Assembly: GCA_022494885.1 (NCBI GenBank)
Contig: JAGVSM010001006.1
Span: 124,001 to 188,000 of the forward strand
Direction: 5' to 3'
DNA from: Micrasema longulum
Lineage: Eukaryota > Arthropoda > Insecta > Trichoptera > Brachycentridae
Length of the DNA: 64,000 nt
In this document: piece after piece, positions 46,049 to 57,535 of the stretch
Layout of the letters: each line of letters opens with the position of its first letter
Numbering within the stretch: the first letter of the stretch is position 1
Translations under genes and position numbers: made by a program
Notes under the pieces: generated by a model
The model's input: the letters and a program-made list of their open reading frames with translations, nothing else
What the model was told of the DNA's origin: nothing
Databases searched by the model: none

Positions 46049-46994
46049 AGGGATGTAAAGTACAGACAGGGTCTATGGTCCACGGAAGAAATGCGATAAT
46101 GTATTTTGACGATACCTGGTTGAGTTTTGAAAAAAATTGGCGCTTCGATATTCAAGAGTATAATACATTCGTGAATACAGACCAGATGATTTTTATCTAA
46201 ACTCAACCGGACAGCATTACAACACACTACTGCATTCCTTTTGTGCACCTCAAAAGTAAACCCCGTCGTATAAAAGCCAATTGAAAAGAGAATCATATGT
46301 TTTTTATTACAAACCATTAGTTTAATAATGCAACCCTTGTTAAATTCAATGCTCAAAGTAACCCCTTTGTAACTGATTTTCTCGCAATATAAAAATAAGG
46401 TTTTCGAATTATAAAATAACAGGCCTTTGATAAGTAACTGAAAATTCCTTTGTCCCTGAAAGCCTTTGCATTGTGACGTGAAAATATGTCAGCAGCAATG
46501 GAAGCGAGAGGGGTCTTTAGTTATTTAAGGTTTTAGGTTGTTTCCTGCTCCACAACCCATACTTAAGGAATATACTCATATTCTGTACCTGATAGAGAAA
46601 TAATTAGCATTAGCGCAAGTAATTAATAATTAAATTTAATTCGCATTATCAACTGTTATTTTAACTGACCCCTTTAAAGCTTGTTACAAAAAAGGACAAC
46701 ATCAGCTAAAAATAAAAGAACATATATTATGTTTATTCCTAAAAAAATATTTACAAAATATCAGCCATTTATACGTTAACATGCTTTAAGAGTTCATTTT
46801 TGTTTCAATATAAACAGAAAAAAATTAAGAAATTAAGCATGCTCATATAAAAATACACATAGATAATTGTACATATAAACAAAGTAATAACAAAATTTGG
46901 AACATTAAAAAACAAATGACTTTATAAGATTTTCACTGTTAATATTTTTATTTTTTTTATTAAATATTAATACTTCTTAATATAAAAAGTTTAA
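46049..46994. other. Unassigned sequence
   Basis: 46050-46370 is higher in complexity, with a minus frame (46356-46045) containing SLDKNHLVCIHECIILLNIE. I cannot assign it. The remainder is AT-rich. Confidence 0.3.
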
Positions 46995-47252
46995 CTACCG
47001 TCATCAAAATTTCCCTTTCACACATAATGGTTCACAAAGCATTGCATTGGTATACCAACCGCAGTTAATCTTGATATTTTTTTGTAACATGAAGGTAAAA
47101 TGATCAATTTTACGCCTTAATTGCCACTTCTGGGAATTCATACACTGTAAAAATACCCCTTTAAATAAATATTTCAAGTAAACCCTATCAGAAATTGAAC
47201 CCAAAACCTATTGCGTGGTAAGCAAATGCGCTGACCATTTATCACGAGATAG
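46995..47252 (-). mobile_element. tRNA-derived SINE, family B (copy 5)
   Basis: Minus strand: head with GTGATAAATGGTCAGCGCAT and TGGGTTCAATTTCTGATAGG (B box), a body with TGTAACATGAAGGTAAAATG seen on the plus strand, and the GAACCATTATGTGTG end. Confidence 0.65.
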
Positions 47253-47924
47253 ATTTTATGAATATAAAATTAACATAAAGAAAAATAGTTAAATTTTATC
47301 ATTATTATTATCAGCACTTAAGTGGATAAGCAAAAAGCACAACAGAACGTCGGACTGATTACGCCTAGCTAAAGTCGACTAAATTGAAGTTTCGTTGTCT
47401 CGTTTTCCGAACCTCAAACTGTACCAATTTTGTTGATTTAAAAAAAAGAGCATTGTAATAAAATTTTTCGTGTCGATAGGTTTTGCATTTTTCTAAAATT
47501 GTTACCACATTTGTACACTTTGCGTCCGAAGACAGCGGATAAAATTGGGCGATTTTTTTTTTGGATAGTTCAAGTTCCCATTTTAAATAATTTATAAAAA
47601 AACCAAAGCAATAACGCCAATAGTAAATACCTATAACGCGTATATAAACAAATTCACTTAAGCTAGTAAATTTTACCCCGTTAAAGATGCTCGAAACCGG
47701 CCGGAAAAAAGATTTAAAAAATAAATCATAATATACCCACAAAGAAAGTTCTTCAAATATAAATTTGACTGACCAATTTCATTCAACGTATCTTCAACTT
47801 AGGTCGAATGTTTTTTTTAAAACCTATGTTTTGTGTAGCTCAAATTAAATAAAATAAAATCCTGGAGTAATATCAAGTGGCCATCTTTAACACTCCAGGT
47901 ACGCTACTCTGTTGGAGTATATGG
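47253..47924. other. Unassigned sequence with a 125-codon minus frame
   Basis: The minus frame 47742-47365 starts at an ATG and is longer than chance frames usually are here, but contains no motif, signal peptide or repeat that I know. Words such as QFYPLSSDAKCTNVVTILEK look protein-like. I would not call it a gene without homology. Confidence 0.25.
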
Positions 47925-48005
47925 CAGACGTGGGCAAATGCAGCTCCTAGAGCCACATGCAGCTCTTCGTTAGATTAAGTTCGGCTTTCATGTTTCTCCC
48001 AATGT
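47925..48005 (+). mobile_element. hAT-type DNA transposon end
   Basis: CAGACGTGGGCAAATGCAGC, then AGCCACATGCAGCTCTTCG resemble the hAT 5' terminal consensus (CAG-GGTGGGCAA with CGGCTC-GAGCCACATG-GGCTCTT). Confidence 0.6.
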
Positions 48006-48049
48006 TTGGCTCAAAATGTCGACACTTTGGTGCAAGTATATTTTCATAT

Positions 48050-48670
48050 GTAACTAGCGGAACCGACAGACGTTGTCCTGCCGAACGTTGGCTTGACTGT
48101 TATTAGCTTGGAAATAGACTTTTAATTGATAAGTAGGTACCTAGGTACTTGTTTATTGTTGAATTCCGAAATATAAAATAATTAATTTTGAAATATATAA
48201 TTCTTTTTGCAAATAGAAAACTCGGCTCTTCTCACAAACAGGAGTACACTTTATACATAAATGCAATTTTCAAAAATATTTTTGATGTCAGTTAATATTA
48301 TTTTGGTGTTACCAAAAATCAAGTTAAAATAAATAAATGGGAAGAAATAATAAGGAACGTAAGGAAAAATCTGATTGGGATCCATAAAAAGCAAATGTTG
48401 TTTATAAACATTCAAAAATGAACTTTTTTACAAACAAAAAACCATATCCTTCCATTTTTTTTGTAAATGCATAATCGTCGAATGCATCCCTGGTAAGTTG
48501 AATAAAAAAAAATTATGATTCTAACTTTTTTACAGGCTGGATTGAAAATTTTAATATCTACGAACACTTGCAGTGCAAAGATCTACAATTTGCTGAAAAC
48601 CGCACGTAAATCGGTTAAGCCGTTTAGAAGTTTGGTGACATCACACGTACAAAAGAATTATATATAAAAA
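48050..48670 (+). mobile_element. THAP-exon repeat, copy C (exon mostly lost)
   Basis: 48112-48500 matches copies A and B from the exon end onward: ACTTTTAATTGATAAGTAGG shows the donor GT mutated to AT. It then matches AGGTACCTAGGTACTTGTTT, ATGTCAGTTAATATTATTTT and GATTGGGATCC. Flanking words CGACAGACGTTGTCCTG (48067) and AAATCGGTTAAGCCGTTTAG (48612) look like common insect repeat ends, so the unit may be nested in, or part of, a larger element. Confidence 0.55.
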
Positions 48671-48904
48671 CATTAGGTTTTACCTAGTTTTTCAGAAAAT
48701 AAATAGGTACTTTTCAGTAATGTTTCTGGAATCAACAAACAGAATTCGCTTTTGCTGAAATCAATAGACTTTTTATCATATTTTGTTTTCACCTAATAAA
48801 TTTTGTGTTTTTTTTATAATTTTTTTATTTTAATATGTACACTTATAGCCATTCAGATTTGCATATAAAATATTGTAAGTAAACTAGAATTTGTGACAAT
48901 ATTT

Positions 48905-49175
48905 GAGTTTGTTTTTAGGCGTTGCCTAGTATGTGAAATAATTCAGACAGATGAATCTCTTCGCAACAATAAAGGTTTCAGCTCTTTAACTTCACTAAAA
49001 TCAACAAATGGAAGAATTGAAGAAATACAGATGCTCAAACACAGGCAAAATGGTGAATTTTACACAGTCTGTAAAGTGGCCACTTAAACCAGCCAATGAC
49101 AGGTCATAAGCCCTGTAAATGCCTAGACATCCATTTTCCCTTATTTAGGGTATTCTCCATCCCTGTTGTAATTTG
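48905..49175 (+). repeat. Modular repeat family, copy i
   Basis: Modules E (TTTAGGCGTTGCCTAGTATG), A (AAAGGTTTCAGCTCTTTAAC) and B (GTAAAGTGGCCACTTAAACC, GACAGGTCATAAGCCCTGTA), then C. Confidence 0.8.
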
Positions 49176-49998
49176 TTAATATATTTTGTGAATTTAATAC
49201 TGCGTGATAATGTAATTCAGGTGATTCTCTTCAAAGTTATGAGAATCCGGAATTTGGCTCTCTTTCACCTCGTGTATGCCCACCCCCAGTATATGGTGTC
49301 TTTTCAAATACCCTGTAGACATTTTTGTCAGCTGCTAACTCTTTTACGTCCTCACAAGTTAGACCCATGTCCAGGACGTGGAAAACTTAACATGAATAAG
49401 ACAATTGACAAGTATTGTTAAGGCTCTCAGAAAGTATGTCGGTAATGAATATGGCATAAAAAATAGCACTTTACACGCTTAGCTGTTTTAGTGAGCGTGC
49501 TATTCATAAAATATAAATTATTTTTAGTACTATTTCATGCCACAAGGCTAGTGAGAGTGGATAATAAGTACATGAAGTGTATTTTGAATTTTGAGAGGAA
49601 TTTAATAAAATCTGCTCTCGTAACGGATGACATTCAAATGTAACGAACCGGATATCCGGTTTTATGAAAAACCAGCTGAAAAATATTTTTCAGGAAGTTA
49701 CTTTGATAAAATGGCTTTCAATATGAGAGCAAATACTTTATTACAATTAATGTCTGAACCTTTCTTGATTGAAAAATTCTAGATTTTACATCTCAAAAAT
49801 ATTAAACGCGTGTAATTTAATTTTTGGTTTTAAATGCATAATTATTACTTTGCATACCGGTTTCGGATCTCTGTGTCCGAACGGATGAAGAATACTGTCT
49901 GTGGATGATTTAGAACTAGAATCTTGGACGAGTGGTTTTGACGCGATGGCTACTTTAAGATAAACAGTCAGAATAAGGAAAGAGAGTTCAGATAAATC
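49176..49998. other. Unassigned sequence
   Basis: Plus frame 49173-49421 has no known motif. 49850-49990 is of mixed composition. No repeat partner identified. Confidence 0.35.
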
Positions 49999-50245
49999 CG
50001 TCTAGTGGTATAGTAATTGGCGCATTCGCCCACAACGCTTGAGGTACCGGGTTCGATTCCTGGGGTAGCCGACGTCTAATCTTGACTCAAATGGCGTTTC
50101 TGTACTGTAATAGAGAGGCATGTCTATTTTCGTAAAAGGGAAGACAGTTTATCTACTAATACACTAACGAGTAGTGCATCGGTCGGGGGGCGGGCTGAGC
50201 TGCTCCTTCGCCACCGTGGTGTGTTATTGAGGACGCTGTCATAGT
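49999..50245 (+). mobile_element. tRNA-like head of a third SINE family (C) or tRNA pseudogene
   Basis: GTCTAGTGGTATAGTAATTGG (A box), an anticodon-arm-like stretch, then CCGGGTTCGATTCCTGGGGT (B box GGTTCGATTCC). The ends do not pair as an acceptor stem, so it is not a working tRNA. The GC-rich following 170 bases to about 50245 (GTCGGGGGGCGGGCTGAGCT) could be the SINE body. Single copy in this window. Confidence 0.55.
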
Positions 50246-50879
50246 ATGTAGGATTGGGTTTTCATATTTTGTGTGGTCAATACGGTTGGTTGTTAGGTTG
50301 GTTGATGGGTCGGTTGATAAATTAGTTGAAAAGTCTTAAATAGGATGATGCCAGATTTTGATTAGATTGGTGCTAGGTTTTCGTCTTAAATAGAGTGCTA
50401 GGAATAGAGCGAATTTACGAACAATGATTTTCGTTTGGGCTTCATAAGTTTTGATTATTTGGCCGGTGGAGGGGTGGTAACGGTTCTGGTTCTCTTGATC
50501 GGACTTGTTTCTTCTGGTTTACTAACATGCAAATGAACTAACATACCCTATCGCCGTCAGAATTTGGAAAATTAGATTGAGGGTGACAGACAAATAGGCT
50601 GTATATACTTAGGTTGCTCTGACGGCGAAATGAGCGTTGAAATAATTAAATGTTATTCCATAAAATAAAACTAAAAACGCAATTTTTTGTAAACAAAGGA
50701 TTTTTAAAAAAATATTCCGCTTCATTCCTGATTAAAAAAAAGCTTTTGATCTGAAATGTTCGGATACAAAAAGAGGCCACAAGACCTTTAAAACAGATCC
50801 GGGTAAGTAGGTAGGCTTTCAATGTAATACTGCAGAAAAAGGCTTACGTTTGATAACATCATAACAATTTTAAAAACAA
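50246..50879. other. Unassigned sequence
   Basis: 50260-50420 has imperfect GGTTGGTTG and TAGGTT/TTGGTG repetition. No gene recognised. Confidence 0.35.
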
Positions 50880-50998
50880 ATATTGTACTTTAAAACTACC
50901 GTTCAAACAAAGAATTTACCGGAAACTTGCCAGTAATTGAACCCAGGACCTAAAGCATGGAAAACGAACGCACCAGCCACTAAAATACGAGGTGCATT
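50880..50998 (-). mobile_element. tRNA-derived SINE, family B head (copy 6)
   Basis: The minus strand reads TCGTATTTTAGTGGCTGGTG, CCATGCTTTAGGTCCTGGGT and TCAATTACTGGCAAGT: tRNA-like head with B box. Body truncated. Confidence 0.6.
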
Positions 50999-51559
50999 TT
51001 TACAAAGGCGCGAATCTGAGTAAGAAAAAAAAAGTGATAGAAGATACAAACAGTGATGCTTATTTTCTAGTTTTTTTATTTATTATTGAAAACATTTATA
51101 CATACTTGAAAAAAATTAAATAAAAAACCCACACATAATTATGCGGTTTATAAAAAAGTGAACAAAGGATTGAAATATTTATGGATTGACATTCTTGAAC
51201 GATTCACGCCGAAGAAATTAATCTGACATTAGAAAATCGCTTTTTGCAAACGGTTGTTATTTAAAAAAAAAAATATTTTAACATTTTCAGTTCACTAGTA
51301 TAAACAATTTTTTACAAATTTATTTGGAAAAATAATTGAAATTCTACAAATATTTCGAAATTTTCTTCAAGAGAAAAGAAAATCGGATGTAACGCTACAT
51401 GGCTTGACATATAAAAATAGATTGTTGATATGTCATGACTGTCATAATACTTTCCGATAAGCAAACTTTTAGACCAGATTGAATTCTTTGATAAACGTTT
51501 TATTGTTATGTGTTGAATATTACCAAATAATATAAATATAAAACTCCACAAGCAACTTA
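50999..51559. other. AT-rich unassigned sequence
   Basis: Minus frame 51617-51312 overlaps the next LINE antisense and has no motif. Confidence 0.35.
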
Positions 51560-52000
51560 CCAAGATATATGTATGGAGCATATTGATGTACAGTTGTGAG
51601 ACATGGTGCCTTACCAAAAAAGATAAAAAAATACTAGAGGCCTTTGAGATGTGGTGTTACAGAAAAATATAAGGAATTTCCTGGAGAGACCATATCACTA
51701 ATGACGAGGTTTTCAGCAGAATCAAAGTAGGGAGGCACCTAATCAAAACCATCTCTGAGGGGCGAGCCCAATGGATCGGCCACATTATACGCCACGAGGG
51801 TCTCCCGCGTAACATCATAGAGGGAATGGCTGAGGGGACAATTTATAAAGGGTGCCCCCGAAGGGAATATTTGGAGCAAGTGTGCGAGGATTTAAACTGC
51901 GCCTCATATATCGAACTGAAGAGGGCTGCAGAGAATAGAGACCAATGGAGGACGAGATGCAAGACTTTGCTGCAAACCAATTCCCAGGATTGAGACTGCA
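51560..52000 (+). mobile_element. LINE C-terminal relic (RTE-like)
   Basis: The plus strand reads LMYSCETWCLTKKDKKILEA, FEMWCYRKI, stop, GISWRDHITNDEVF, GRAQWIGHIIRHEGLPRNII, YLEQVCEDLNCASYIELKRA and AENRDQWRTRCK. The ETW-L-K / FEMWCYR / ISW-DH-TN / GHI-RH / W-R order is diagnostic. Only one in-frame stop within the strongly matching part, so it is relatively young. Confidence 0.85.
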
Positions 52001-53779
52001 AAGGAGAATTTTAAAATGCACATTATGGGTATGTGTAGGGTGTCCAAATTAGGTTTGGGATGGGGAGATGTATTGAGAAAAAATGCAATTTTTAATGATT
52101 TTAAAATTATAAAAATCAAATATTTTTCATGTGGTGTTTTTTTGCGGAAAAAATATTTTCGGGTCATATTTTTCTGATGAATTAACTTACAAGTACAGTT
52201 TTCTTGTCCCTTTAGGTATCTGTAGAACTCCGCGTAGGTCGCATTAAAATTAATCCAAAACTGTAATACTGCTTCTACAGTCCCTGGTAGCAGACGATTT
52301 CTTTAACGGTCCACTGGCATTGGGCCGACATCAATTATGTAAACTCTTTTCATTGAGGTATTATGGACAAAAAAACACATATTTTCCAAATAGCCTATCG
52401 ACTTTCACTCTATTGAAGCAAGTTCAGCCTGTATGAGGTTTTTTTGTTGAAAATATTTGCGACCCAATCTACTCGTTCGTAGTCAGTACGGCCGTGGAAG
52501 AATTTGTTTGTTAAAAGCATTGTGTAGATATGTTTGAATTGGGACATTATAGATTTTTTTGAGACGTCAGAACAGATGGCTCAATAACCGTCACAGTTCC
52601 GATAAATCGAGACGGATGGCAACCCTCGGTATGTACCTTAAATTTAAATATTTAATGAGCGCACAAGGTCGATTTTATTTCTGGTCATTTTGACATGATA
52701 AAGGGCTGAAACCTTATAATGTCCGATACATACCTTCCTACATAGACATTCAATTAACCCCGTACGAAGTGCGAATATAAAAGTATTTTTTAGTATCCTA
52801 CGTGGCCTAATATAGGTATATTAACATCCAGTAGACACTTTATGTTTAAAGTTTTCACGAGCGTCATAAACAAAGTACTAGAAAGTATAATAAATTATGA
52901 AAATTGTAAGTGGAACCGTCTATTAAACATTTATTTTTGAATAAATTCTCACGCAAATTTGCAAGTGTTTTGACAGAAGACCAAAAAAACATGTTAGCAT
53001 TAATTTTCATCACTCAATTATTTTCATGTTTTCCGTTGTAATAAAAAAGTACTCCATTACTGTTTTAATATTTTGGAAGAGCGTATTAAACTCTAAAGGG
53101 CCAAATCTATTTTCGAAAAAGAGTTTCAGGACTGGATCATCCTTAGGGGGAGGAATTAGAGTGAGAAACTGTTCTTTAAATATTTGAGTTAGTTTATTTA
53201 ATTTTTGTTTTTATTAAGTACTTTAAATGTTTTTTGTTTTGTCCTTTTATATGTGGCTGGGCATTGTGCAATGTATTTTTTGAATGGTGTTTTCGTTCTG
53301 TATAATATATATGGTGACATGTATGTTATTAAGGTGTTCTACATATATTCGTCGAACTCCACACAAGACTGTGGTTCTATGGAGTTGGAATTTGTGCCTG
53401 AATAAATGTTACTTATTAATACAATATAAAGTAAATAAAATTGACAAAAGTAAAATGAAAAAAAAAAATGAAATGAAAAATGAAAAAAAAAAAAACTTTA
53501 AATAATTGGTTAAAAACAAAGCGGTTTTATTTTAATTTGAAATATAATGAATAATCACCAAGTATGTAAGTGTTTTAAGTACTAATTTCATTAAACTTTT
53601 TTTTCGTCTAAACCTTATTTTTAAAAACATAATATTTCAATAAAATTATTACACGTAAAAAAATATACTCGAATAAATATTTATATTAAGAGTCTTACTG
53701 CGTAATATAACTTATTTTAAGATATATCGCTCTCTAAAAATATCCTTTGTAAAAAAATATTTTTTTAATAAAAAAAATA
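52001..53779. other. Mostly unassigned; one possible retroelement tail
   Basis: 52190-52650 is of mixed composition but has no convincing frame. 53200-53420 has a 3' UTR-like layout ending AATTTGTGCCTGAATAAATG, similar in arrangement to 61190-61300. 53455-53500 is a GAAATG/AAAAAA low-complexity run. Confidence 0.35.
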
Positions 53780-53948
53780 AACACTATCGTTCTTACAATT
53801 AACCAAAATATTTCAATTTTGTGGCCTATTTTGACCAAGGGAGTTGTAAATAATTTATTATTAAAATAGGAATTTAAGTTGTGGTAGCTTGTGGTGCAAA
53901 TCTCGGGTCTTCATGAGTCCGCGACACTAGCTACAGGACCACGATTTG
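53780..53948 (-). mobile_element. tRNA-derived SINE, family A (copy 6)
   Basis: The minus strand has GTGGTCCTGTAGCTAGTGTC, then GGACTCATGAAGACCCGAG in the anticodon-arm region, and the family body with AACTCCCTTGGTCAAAATAG. B box degraded. Confidence 0.7.
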
Positions 53949-54114
53949 CTTTAAATTTCATTATTTCACTAATATGAGAGTTTTTTTTTTGGGTATGTAA
54001 ATACTAAAAATATACATATAAAATAATGATAAATATGTCAAAAAGTTGCTATACAATTTTTATCAAATATTCATGTGTGTATTGCAATCAAAGATAAAAC
54101 ATTAAAAATGATTA

Positions 54115-54346
54115 ACACTTTGTATCCCGGAGCCGTGTAAACACGTGATGATATAACCACACGTTGTGTCCCGGTCCCGTGTTTTCACGTGGTTTACCAG
54201 CTGTCTAAAGAAGTGCATTTTATTGACATCTTGTGACTTTTATTAGTACTTTTTCGCTGCTGGTATACTACGTGAAAACACGGGACCAAAACACACCGCG
54301 CGGTTATTATAATTACGTGTTAACACGGCTCCGGGATACAAAACAC
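54115..54346. mobile_element. Foldback MITE with ACAC target duplication
   Basis: 54119-54342 starts TTTGTATCCCGGAGCCGTGT and ends with its complement, ACACGGCTCCGGGATACAAA. Arms of about 85 bases (with GTCCCGTGTTTTCACGT inside) are largely complementary around a central AT-rich loop. It is flanked on both sides by ACAC (54115-54118, 54343-54346), a clean 4-bp target-site duplication. Superfamily not assignable by eye. Confidence 0.85.
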
Positions 54347-55454
54347 AAAAAAGGAGTGAGACCCTGTATATGTGTGAACATTGCAATGTGGCTCTCCTAA
54401 AAGGCGAATGTTGGCAAAACTATCATAAAAAAATGACTTATTAAATTGTTTCAAATAAATATGAGAAGTTTCAATTGATTTGACTTAGTACTTTTTTTAT
54501 AATTATGACACTTTTAAGAAACCCTTAAAAAGCATGAAATTTCACAAAAATGGGCCGGGCACAGGGTAAATTCTATGTGTATTCGGCCGGTGCTCAAAGT
54601 ATTAAAATAACAAATGAAACACAAAAAAAAAAGAAATGTATGGTTAGGTACTTCCATTATTCATTTAAAAGTATTTCAGAAATAAATGTTTGTGCATTTT
54701 GGTGTAAATGTAGAATTTCATTTTATGAATAATTTCAAACGTTCTGGAGCTTTACTTGCCACAAGTAGTAATTGTTTACACATAACTGAAATTGGTTATA
54801 ACCACGTTTACTAAGATCCTTGATTGTATTATATAGAACTGGCTTTGCTCAATTTCTAATTTACTTAACACGTTCCTTTAAACAAACTTCTAAACATTTC
54901 ACCACCTTGGCCTGGCTTTAAAGCCTTTTCATTAAATATTGTTTTATATAATTAATCTTAAATGTATGTTAGATAGTAAAGTGAAAACAACTTAAGCCAA
55001 ATACAGCTTACTTAAGTCTTAAAATGTGATTAATAAAACAAGAATTATTTCCATAAAATTCAGAACAAAAATTTATACCGCGTTCACGTGAAATACAGGA
55101 ATACTTAAATATGAAAAATAAAGTTAAATGTTGTATATTCTTAATCAAAATTTTTGGTTTCATATCAGTCGACTGTATTATTTTATTAAAAAAAAAAATG
55201 TTGGATGTCAAACATCACACATGATTATAAATAAACTAATTTTAATAAAATAAATAAAACAACTTTGTTTTTAACCAATAAAAATTAGTGGTTAAAAACA
55301 AAGTTATTTTATTATAATGAATAACTATAAAGTTTGTGCTTCAAATATAAACTTAAAACTATTTTTATTTCATGTTCGATAACAAGGCTAATGATTTGCT
55401 TCTGCTATTAACTTTACAAAGCATAAAATGAAATTTGAAAACTTAAAAAAAAAA
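54347..55454. other. Unassigned, with a 17-bp-arm hairpin
   Basis: Perfect inverted repeat 55261-55277 / 55289-55305 (AACTTTGTTTTTAACCA and complement, 11-base loop). The right arm and the following 30 bases (AATATAATGAATAA type) recur at 53508-53555, hinting at another dispersed repeat. Confidence 0.5.
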
Positions 55455-56185
55455 CAAACAAACAAACCATCACGCCGTTTCACTGTAGGGATAGGCAGAG
55501 AGGATAGAACGCCATAACACTCTATCTTGGCATACAGACCTCGCTTCCTCTACATTCATACATCTTCTCATGCACGCACGCTGATTATTCCTACTTTTCA
55601 CATGTCCATATTCAAGTATTTGATGGACTTGATCGTGCCATGTCATTCTCGGTCTTCCTCGTTTTATGCATCCATCAACATTTGCATCGTAGATCCTTTC
55701 AGCCGTTCTTTCACTGTCCATTCGCTCTACATGTCCAAACCAACGCAGCACCCCTTTTTTGATTCTGTCGATAATGCATGTCTCAGCCTTACACACTTCA
55801 CGGATCTCAACATTTGTGCACCTATCTTACATCGTTTTACCACACATTCGCCCGAGGGATCGCATTTCGACAGCATTTAACCTACTATCATCATCATTTT
55901 TCCAATTCCATATTTCACTACCAAACATAAGAGTTGGCACTAGAACTCCATTTCGAATTGCTAGTTTAGCCACCTGCTGTAAACATTTGTTTGCCAAAGT
56001 AGATTTCAGTGCACCGTTCACCCTGTTACTGATACTCACCCTCCTTTCAATATCTTTATCGGTCTCTCCATCCCTAGTAAACATACTTCTCAGATACACT
56101 AATTCTTCTACCTGATTCAGAATATCTCTGTTCACATTAATCTCACATTTGGTTATATTTTCATCCCTTTCAAAAACCATCACAT
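55455..56185 (-). mobile_element. RTE-like LINE with one stop in its C-terminal frame (copy 4)
   Basis: The minus frame from 56183 reads MMVFERDENITKCEINVNRD, ILNQVEELVYLRSMFTRDGE, DIERRVSISNRVNGALKSTL, VLVPTLMFGSEIWNW, NAVEMRSLGRMCGKT. A single TAA at 55829-55827 follows, then the same frame continues CKAETCIIDRIKKGVLRWFG, HVERMDSERTAERIYDANVD, RACMRRCMNVEEARSV to a stop at 55470. The 3' end is CGGCGTGATGGTTTG then TTTGTTTGTTT. This is the least damaged copy of its family here; the RT core and endonuclease are missing by 5' truncation. Confidence 0.85.
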
Positions 56186-57529
56186 TTAATGAAAAAACTC
56201 ACTTACTTCCTACATAATAGTTAGTAAGGTAAAGTTCCTATAGCGCACACTAAAGAACTATTACGTATAATTCGTTATATGTTTAACATAACAACGAAAC
56301 AGAAATGGCCTAAAATATACAAATTTACTTTAAAATTATTGCTCTTTATTTCATTGTGTATCAACAACACTTATTTCAATGAACTCGTAAGGTTACAATA
56401 AAAATGCCTAATTTTGGTATTTCTGAAGTGACTCTTAACTTAATTAAATAAGTTTCGGTTTCAGTCAAAACCAGAACATAAGCTGAAATTCTGTTTCAGT
56501 TTGGTTGAAAATGTTGTTTCGGTCGATCACTAGAATTCACATATGAGTTAATAAATATCAAACGCCAGTGTGTCCACCCAAATTTCCTATTGACATTTGT
56601 TCTACAAAGTGTAGTAAAAAAATATGATTATTTTACTACTATTTCAATTAAAACATGTCCTAATTATTACAATGAAAAAACAGTCAGTTTCAATCCAGAA
56701 GCTTGTAGGTCTACATGGACATTATGGTAGATTGTTGTGGACATTCTGGCGTTTGATATTATCAACTCATATTACAATGGGCACAATATGGGTACTAGGC
56801 TTACGGCGAAATACGTCTAGTAGATTGATAAACACTGCTGGAATCTTGATGTTAATTCTCGAATTATGCCTGAAGCAACTGCATAAGGAAACGTGTATTA
56901 ATCGTAATTATTGTGTTATATTTATTTATTAACGGACATTGTCCATTGATGCAATTTAAAGGGGTTTTAATATTACAATAAAAGAATAATAATAAAAAAG
57001 AAAAGGAGCAGTGACAAACATAAGGGACCTCAAGACAAGATCTGGACTATTTATTTTATTTTTTATTTTATATTTATTTATTTCGACGGCTTACGCCTTT
57101 GACAAAGTATAAAATAATATCGAAAAACAATTATACTAAGTATGAGTTCAAACGTAGTATATAGTACAACTAGTCTTAAATATACTAAATATGAAGATGA
57201 CTTTTATTTACGAATTTTCAGCGTATTACGAACCTTTTGCTATTCTGTTTTTACGTCAGCATTTTTAGTTGTAATCTCATCCAAATATGATATACTGATA
57301 CGTCATTATATAATTTTTTAGTACGTAAGTACTGCATTCGATTGATATGTATTAACAATTCTTTGCGGAAGTATTCACGATACAAAATTTATACCCTCAA
57401 ATCAATCTACTTGAAAAAACAGATGTGTGTTAAAATTATTTAATGGTATATTGCATCATTTGGGAATGCTCATTGCATCGTTAAATGTTGATTTACTTAT
57501 ATTTGCGTTTTATAGAAAATAAACGAACA
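56186..57529 (-). other. Fat-like intron adjoining the giant exon
   Basis: AT-rich sequence. It includes a tail-like block near 56920-56960 (a TTTATTTATTAACGGACA type sequence) resembling the reverse of the LINE tail at 40850-40910, and another TTTATTTATTTCGACGG block near 57070. The plus-strand open frame at 56624-56932 has no recognisable domain and I do not regard it as a gene. No cadherin exon was recognised. Confidence 0.45.
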
Positions 57530-57535
57530 ACTCAC
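57530..57535 (-). other. Splice donor of the Fat-like giant exon
   Basis: The minus strand reads GAAG then GTGAGT, a strong 5' splice site. It cuts after the first base of the glycine codon in SIDNEG (phase 1). Continuing past it gives only seven more residues, none cadherin-like, before a stop, which supports splicing here. Confidence 0.9.

Noticed and set aside
47365..47742. 125-codon minus frame
   Set aside because: No recognisable domain, no signal peptide and no splice context. Kept as a note, not called as a gene.
55527..56115. Plus-strand open frames of about 118 codons
   Set aside because: Antisense of the RTE-like LINE coding end at 55455-56185.
1..57535. Strand bias of LINE insertions relative to the Fat-like gene
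   Set aside because: Fragments occur on both strands in comparable numbers; too few to claim a bias.
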